Positions 60,276-64,000 of a stretch of 64,000 nucleotides of DNA are shown piece by piece (within the stretch, counting starts at the first letter, position 1; each line of letters starts with the position of its first letter). The notes below the pieces were generated by a model. It saw only the letters and a program-made list of their open reading frames with translations. It ran no database searches and was not told the DNA's origin. The translations under genes were made by a program, and so were the position numbers. Origin of the DNA: Aequorivita todarodis (GTDB taxonomy: Bacteria; Bacteroidota; Bacteroidia; Flavobacteriales; Flavobacteriaceae); NCBI RefSeq assembly GCF_028561335.1, contig NZ_JAQQTG010000006.1, forward strand, positions 317 to 64,316. Reading direction: 5' to 3'.

Positions 60276-62309
60276 GTGTCCACAGAAACCATACTTTACA
60301 TAATCCTCGCCGGAGTAGTATCAATTGCTCTGGCGGTTTTTATGTATGGCTATAGGTCAAAACAAACTGGTTCGCTGCGATGGGTGTTTGGAATTCTTCG
60401 GTTTATAACCTTGTTTTCAATTCTGCTTTTGATTATCAACCCAAAATTTAAAAGTGAAACCTATACCATTGAAAAACCGAAACTTCCCGTGCTTATTGAC
60501 AATTCGGCTTCAATAGGGGAGTTGGGGCAGACGGAAAACGTTTCAGCATTACTTCAAAAACTGAAAGAGAATAACGAACTCAACGATAAATTTGATGTTT
60601 CCTATTATTCCTTCGGAAATGATTTCCGCGAAAGCGATTCCCTTTCTTTTGAAGAAAAAAACACAAATATTTCCAAAGCGCTGACTTCGGCCAATGAACT
60701 TTTCAAAAACCAAACGGCACCCACAATCGTCATAACCGACGGAAACCAAACCCTCGGAAATGATTACGAATTTTCTTCGGCTACGTTTGAAAACCCAATT
60801 TATCCAGTGATTTTGGGCGATTCCATACAATACACCGACTTAAAGATTGAACAACTAAACACAAACCGGTACGCATTCCTAAAAAACCAATTTCCCGTTG
60901 AAGTCATTTTAACGTATAGCGGGACAAGCCCGGTAAATTCTGAGTTTGTGGTGTCTCAAGGTGCTGCAACAGTTTACAGAACAAATGTTTCCTTTTCGGA
61001 AAACGAAACTTCAAAAACCCTTAACTTCACCTTAAATGCATCCAACGTCGGACTCCAAAAATACAGCGCGCAAATCCTGCCGCTGGCCGATGAAAAAAAC
61101 AAAACCAACAACAGCAAGCAGTTTGCCGTGGAAGTGATTGACCAAGCCACCAATGTTTTGGTCGTGAGCAAAATTACCCACCCCGATTTGGGCGCACTAA
61201 AAAAAGCGATTACCTCTAACGAACGGCGAACGGTTGCGTTTAAAAAACCTGCGGAAGCGGTAAGCGTTTTAAATGATTTTCAGCTTGTAATCCTGTATCA
61301 ACCGGACCGCAGTTTCGCTTCGGTTTTTGCTGAAATTGAAAAGTTGAATAAAAACACTTGGACCATTTCGGGCCTGCAAACGGATTGGTATTTTTTAAAT
61401 GGCACGCAGGACAATTTCACCAAAGAGGCTTCCAACGCCAGCGAAGACATACAAGCCGAATTGAACAGCAACTACGGCACTTTTGTGGTTGAGGATATTG
61501 GCTTTGACGATTTCCCGCCGCTCCACACAGAGTTTGGCGCATTGACCATCAGCGTTCCAAATGAAGTGATGCTGGCACAGACCGTGAGCGGAATCGAAAA
61601 TGGTAACCCTTTGCTCGCCACGATGGAAATAAACGGCAAACGCGACGCAATCTGGGACGGCGAAGGCTTTTGGCGGTGGCGCGCCCGCAGTTATTTGGAA
61701 ACCGAGAGTTTTCAAAGTTTTGACGATTTCATAGGAAACCTCGTTCAATATTTGGCTTCCAACAAACGCCGAAGCAGGTTGGAAGTCTCTTCGGAAACCT
61801 TCTATTACAACAATAATCCTATAAAAATTTCTGCCCAGTATTTTGATAAAAACTATGTTTTTGACAATCGTGCCTCGTTGAATATTTCGGTAAAAAATAC
61901 GGAGACGGAAAAACAGACCGTTTTCCCAATGCTTTTGCGAAACAATTATTACGAAGTAGATTTGAACAGCCTTCCGGCGGGAGAGTACAATTACACGGTT
62001 TCGGTGGCAAACGAAGCGGTTTCAAGCAGTGGCAATTTCACTATTTTGGATTTTAATGTGGAGCAGCAATTCCTCAATGCCGACGTTTCAAAACTTCGGC
62101 GTGTGGCCCAAAACACAAACGGGAAAGCCTTTTTTGCCACACAGGGCGATTTGCTTATCAATGCCTTGGTTGAAAATACTAACTTCCAAAACATCGAGAA
62201 AAGCGAGCAAAAAGTGGTACCTTTGGTGGATTGGAAATATCTTCTCGCCCTTATCGTTCTCGCCCTCGCTGCGGAATGGTTTATCAGAAAATATAACGGA
62301 CTTGTCTAA
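60276..62309 (+). CDS. Large membrane protein with VWA-like domain
   Basis: A 677-residue protein with two N-terminal membrane helices (about 5-27 and 39-56), a large soluble region and one C-terminal helix (about 654-672, WKYLLALIVLALAAEWFIRK). The first part of the soluble region has LPVLIDNSASI and PTIVITDGNQTLGN, like the metal-binding edges of a von Willebrand A domain, as in BatA-type proteins, but I did not find the full DxSxS pattern. Start is GTG. It is followed by a prohibitin gene 26 bases later, so a joint role in envelope quality control is possible. Function unknown. Confidence 0.75.
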   Translation: MSTETILYIILAGVVSIALAVFMYGYRSKQTGSLRWVFGILRFITLFSILLLIINPKFKSETYTIEKPKLPVLIDNSASIGELGQTENVSALLQKLKENNELNDKFDVSYYSFGNDFRESDSLSFEEKNTNISKALTSANELFKNQTAPTIVITDGNQTLGNDYEFSSATFENPIYPVILGDSIQYTDLKIEQLNTNRYAFLKNQFPVEVILTYSGTSPVNSEFVVSQGAATVYRTNVSFSENETSKTLNFTLNASNVGLQKYSAQILPLADEKNKTNNSKQFAVEVIDQATNVLVVSKITHPDLGALKKAITSNERRTVAFKKPAEAVSVLNDFQLVILYQPDRSFASVFAEIEKLNKNTWTISGLQTDWYFLNGTQDNFTKEASNASEDIQAELNSNYGTFVVEDIGFDDFPPLHTEFGALTISVPNEVMLAQTVSGIENGNPLLATMEINGKRDAIWDGEGFWRWRARSYLETESFQSFDDFIGNLVQYLASNKRRSRLEVSSETFYYNNNPIKISAQYFDKNYVFDNRASLNISVKNTETEKQTVFPMLLRNNYYEVDLNSLPAGEYNYTVSVANEAVSSSGNFTILDFNVEQQFLNADVSKLRRVAQNTNGKAFFATQGDLLINALVENTNFQNIEKSEQKVVPLVDWKYLLALIVLALAAEWFIRKYNGLV

Positions 62310-62335
62310 AAATTAATTCATAGAAAATATATAAA

Positions 62336-63151
62336 ATGGAAAAATTACCCAAACTCACAATACCCGTAATCGTAGGAATTATTTTACTCATTATTGTAGT
62401 GGCAAAATCTTCAGTAACTATTGGTTCCGGACACGCCGGGGTTCTTTACCAAACTTTCGGCAACGGGGTGGTTACTGACGAACCACCTCTTGGCGAGGGT
62501 TTTCACATTATCGCTCCTTGGAACAAGGTTTTTGTTTACGAAATTCGGCAACAGGAACTAAGCGAAAAAATGCAGGTACTGTCCTCAAACGGACTTGAAA
62601 TTAAGCTTGATGCCTCTGCGTGGTACCAGCCTGTTCCCAAGGATGTAGCAAAACTGCATCAAGAAAAAGGGGAAGATTATTTGCAGCGTGTTATCCAGCC
62701 CGCAATCCGTAGTGCCGCCCGTAGTGTTGTTGGTCGCTATACTCCAGAACAACTTTATTCTACCAAGCGGGATGCAATTCAGGAAGAAATTTTTGAGGAA
62801 ACCAAAAAGATTTTGGACAAGCAATACGTACAATTAAACGAAATTTTAGTGCGCGATGTTACCCTGCCGCCAACAATTAAGGACGCTATTGAACGCAAGC
62901 TTCGTCAAGAGCAGGAGTCTTTGGAATATGAATTCCGTTTGGAGAAAGCTACCAAAGAGGCACAAAAAGTTAGAATTGAAGCCCAAGGAAAAGCGGATGC
63001 AAATGCTATTTTAAGTGCTTCATTAACAGATAAAATCCTTCAGGACAAAGGAATTGACGCCACTTTAGAACTTGCAAAATCACCAAATGCCAAAGTTGTG
63101 GTGGTTGGTTCTGGCGATAGTGGATTGCCTTTGATTTTGGGGAATAACTAA
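62336..63151 (+). CDS. Prohibitin family (SPFH) protein
   Basis: A 271-residue protein with one N-terminal membrane helix (about 8-28, IPVIVGIILLIIVVAKSSVT) and an SPFH/band-7 domain (about 30-200, GHAGVLYQTFGNGVV, GFHIIAPWNKVFVYEIRQQE), followed by a coiled C-terminal part (EFRLEKATKEAQKVRIEAQG). Prohibitins make ring assemblies that hold membrane proteases and scaffolds. It follows the large membrane protein by 26 bases. No FtsH gene is near. Confidence 0.88.
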   Translation: MEKLPKLTIPVIVGIILLIIVVAKSSVTIGSGHAGVLYQTFGNGVVTDEPPLGEGFHIIAPWNKVFVYEIRQQELSEKMQVLSSNGLEIKLDASAWYQPVPKDVAKLHQEKGEDYLQRVIQPAIRSAARSVVGRYTPEQLYSTKRDAIQEEIFEETKKILDKQYVQLNEILVRDVTLPPTIKDAIERKLRQEQESLEYEFRLEKATKEAQKVRIEAQGKADANAILSASLTDKILQDKGIDATLELAKSPNAKVVVVGSGDSGLPLILGNN

Positions 63152-63238
63152 ACCTGTTGATAGGTCGAGCGTGTCACATTGATTGGAATCGAAGATGCAG
63201 TCGAAACCTTCTATTATTTATTTCTACAATCTAATTCT

Positions 63239-63267
63239 AAAAACCTTTCTTTATGGAAGGTTTTTTT
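63239..63267. terminator. Terminator between the prohibitin and symporter genes
   Basis: AAAACCTTTC and GGAAGGTTTTTT pair around TTTAT, with T and A runs that suit two convergent genes. Confidence 0.72.
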
Positions 63268-63276
63268 GTGATTTTA

Positions 63277-64000
63277 TCAATCTGTCTTTTGAAACGATTT
63301 AATAATCACCAACCCACAAATCACAGCCACAGCGGTTAAACCAAAGGCCAAAATGGTATTACTGTAAATAAAATTCCCAATGGCAAATAACGAGCAATAA
63401 ACGCCCACCACACCCGCGAAGAAACCAAGAATCTTCATACCAAAACCTTTGAACTTGGATTCTTTTCCGAAAATGAGACTGTTGAAACTGTTTAGTGTCT
63501 CCTCTTTTGAAGGTTTCGTTAAAAGGGTTACCAACACCCAGCCAATGGTGGTAATCACCACGCCCAGAACCAATTGCCAATGTCCGGCCATTTCAACCAT
63601 CGGATTTTCCATTTTTCCATTCACAAAAAAGAAAGCTGCGATTACAAAAGAAATAAGCATTGCCGCTATCTCGCTATACGGATTTATTCTGCTCCAAAAC
63701 CAGCGCAGGATAAAAAGTAGGCCAGTTCCTGCACCGATTGATAGCAATAAGTTGAAGCCGTCGCGCGCTTCTTCCAAAACGAGCGCCAATAGCCCTGCTA
63801 AAACCATCATTAATACGGTGGAAATTCTACCCACCGCAACTTGCTCCTTTCCAGTGGCCTCCTTCCGAAGAAAACGTACGTAGAAGTCATTGACTACATA
63901 CGAACTTCCCCAATTTAAGTGTGTGGAAATCGTGCTCATAAACGCTGCAATGAGCGACGTGATTACAATTCCCAAAAGCCCAGCCGGCAAAAAGGTAAGC
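63277..64000 (-). CDS. Sodium:solute symporter, C-terminal part (gene continues beyond the window)
   Basis: The visible 241 or so residues are the C-terminal part of an SSS-family carrier with at least seven hydrophobic segments. The visible part begins near LPAGLLGIVITSLIAAFMST and ISTHLNWGSSYVVNDFYVRF, which correspond to TM8 and its following loop in the family. The 5' end and signal of the substrate class lie outside, so the substrate is unknown. The C-terminus ends IKSFQKTD. It is convergent with the prohibitin gene. Confidence 0.85.
   Translation of the reverse strand, partial: LTFLPAGLLGIVITSLIAAFMSTISTHLNWGSSYVVNDFYVRFLRKEATGKEQVAVGRISTVLMMVLAGLLALVLEEARDGFNLLLSIGAGTGLLFILRWFWSRINPYSEIAAMLISFVIAAFFFVNGKMENPMVEMAGHWQLVLGVVITTIGWVLVTLLTKPSKEETLNSFNSLIFGKESKFKGFGMKILGFFAGVVGVYCSLFAIGNFIYSNTILAFGLTAVAVICGLVIIKSFQKTD

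Overview
The window reads as chromosomal DNA of a member of the Flavobacteriaceae (phylum Bacteroidota), probably a marine or environmental relative of Aequorivita or Gramella; the genus is a guess. The evidence is a type IX secretion set (PorQ, PorX and a cargo protein with a C-terminal sorting domain), a fused LpxC/FabZ enzyme, a TonB-dependent receptor with a carboxypeptidase-like N-terminal domain, many SPII lipoproteins, Bacteroidota-type promoters (TAnnTTTG at -7), very few Shine-Dalgarno sites and moderate AT richness.

Layout. 1-540: end of an rRNA operon (5S rRNA) with its terminator and a repeat-bearing spacer. 0.5-8.4 kb: a PIF1-like helicase with HRDC and HTH domains, a ZIP transporter with a methyltransferase, a THUMP RNA methyltransferase, and an rlmD operon with two flavobacterial proteins of unknown function. 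8.5-19.4 kb: ornithine aminotransferase, a T9SS cargo protein, an Smr protein, a calcium-repeat lipoprotein, cysteine desulfurase, and a TonB receptor behind an M23 peptidase. 19.4-22.9 kb: a short coiled-coil protein, zapA, a 6S-type RNA, rny and xerD. 23-25.4 kb: three tandem small outer-membrane barrels. 25.4-33 kb: aroQ, lpdA, two MsrB enzymes with a collagen-like lipoprotein, an M48 protease, an MFS carrier and a three-repeat lipoprotein. 33-38 kb: lon, porQ, cmk, mscL. 38-42.4 kb: an XRE regulator facing an M14 carboxypeptidase across a dyad-rich region, then Lrp/AsnC, DinB and YihY proteins. 42.5-47.5 kb: DJ-1/PfpI protein, aroB, proline dehydrogenase, alanine dehydrogenase. 47.5-49.2 kb: a duplicated module of a 46-residue lipoprotein overlapping a membrane protein. 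49.3-52.8 kb: tsaE, porX and an HD phosphohydrolase. 52.9-58.3 kb: lpxD, lpxC/fabZ, lpxA, efp, a second lpxD-like gene and an NTF2-like protein. 58.4-64 kb: sucD, fabG, a large membrane protein, a prohibitin and a truncated sodium:solute symporter.

How the genes work together. Most of the window is core chromosome: lipid A synthesis (LpxD, LpxC/FabZ, LpxA), fatty acid synthesis (FabZ, FabG), aromatic amino acids (AroQ, AroB), amino-acid catabolism (ornithine aminotransferase, proline dehydrogenase, alanine dehydrogenase), RNA modification and turnover, cell division, envelope repair and type IX secretion. I saw no prophage, insertion sequence, CRISPR array, restriction-modification or defence island. 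The best candidates for undescribed biology are the duplicated overlapping lipoprotein/membrane-protein module at 47.5-49.2 kb, the operator array between the XRE regulator and the M14 peptidase at 38.9-39.2 kb, and the zapA-linked coiled-coil protein beside the 6S-type RNA. Several short dispersed repeats are also present, one of which forms the 3' end of a gene.
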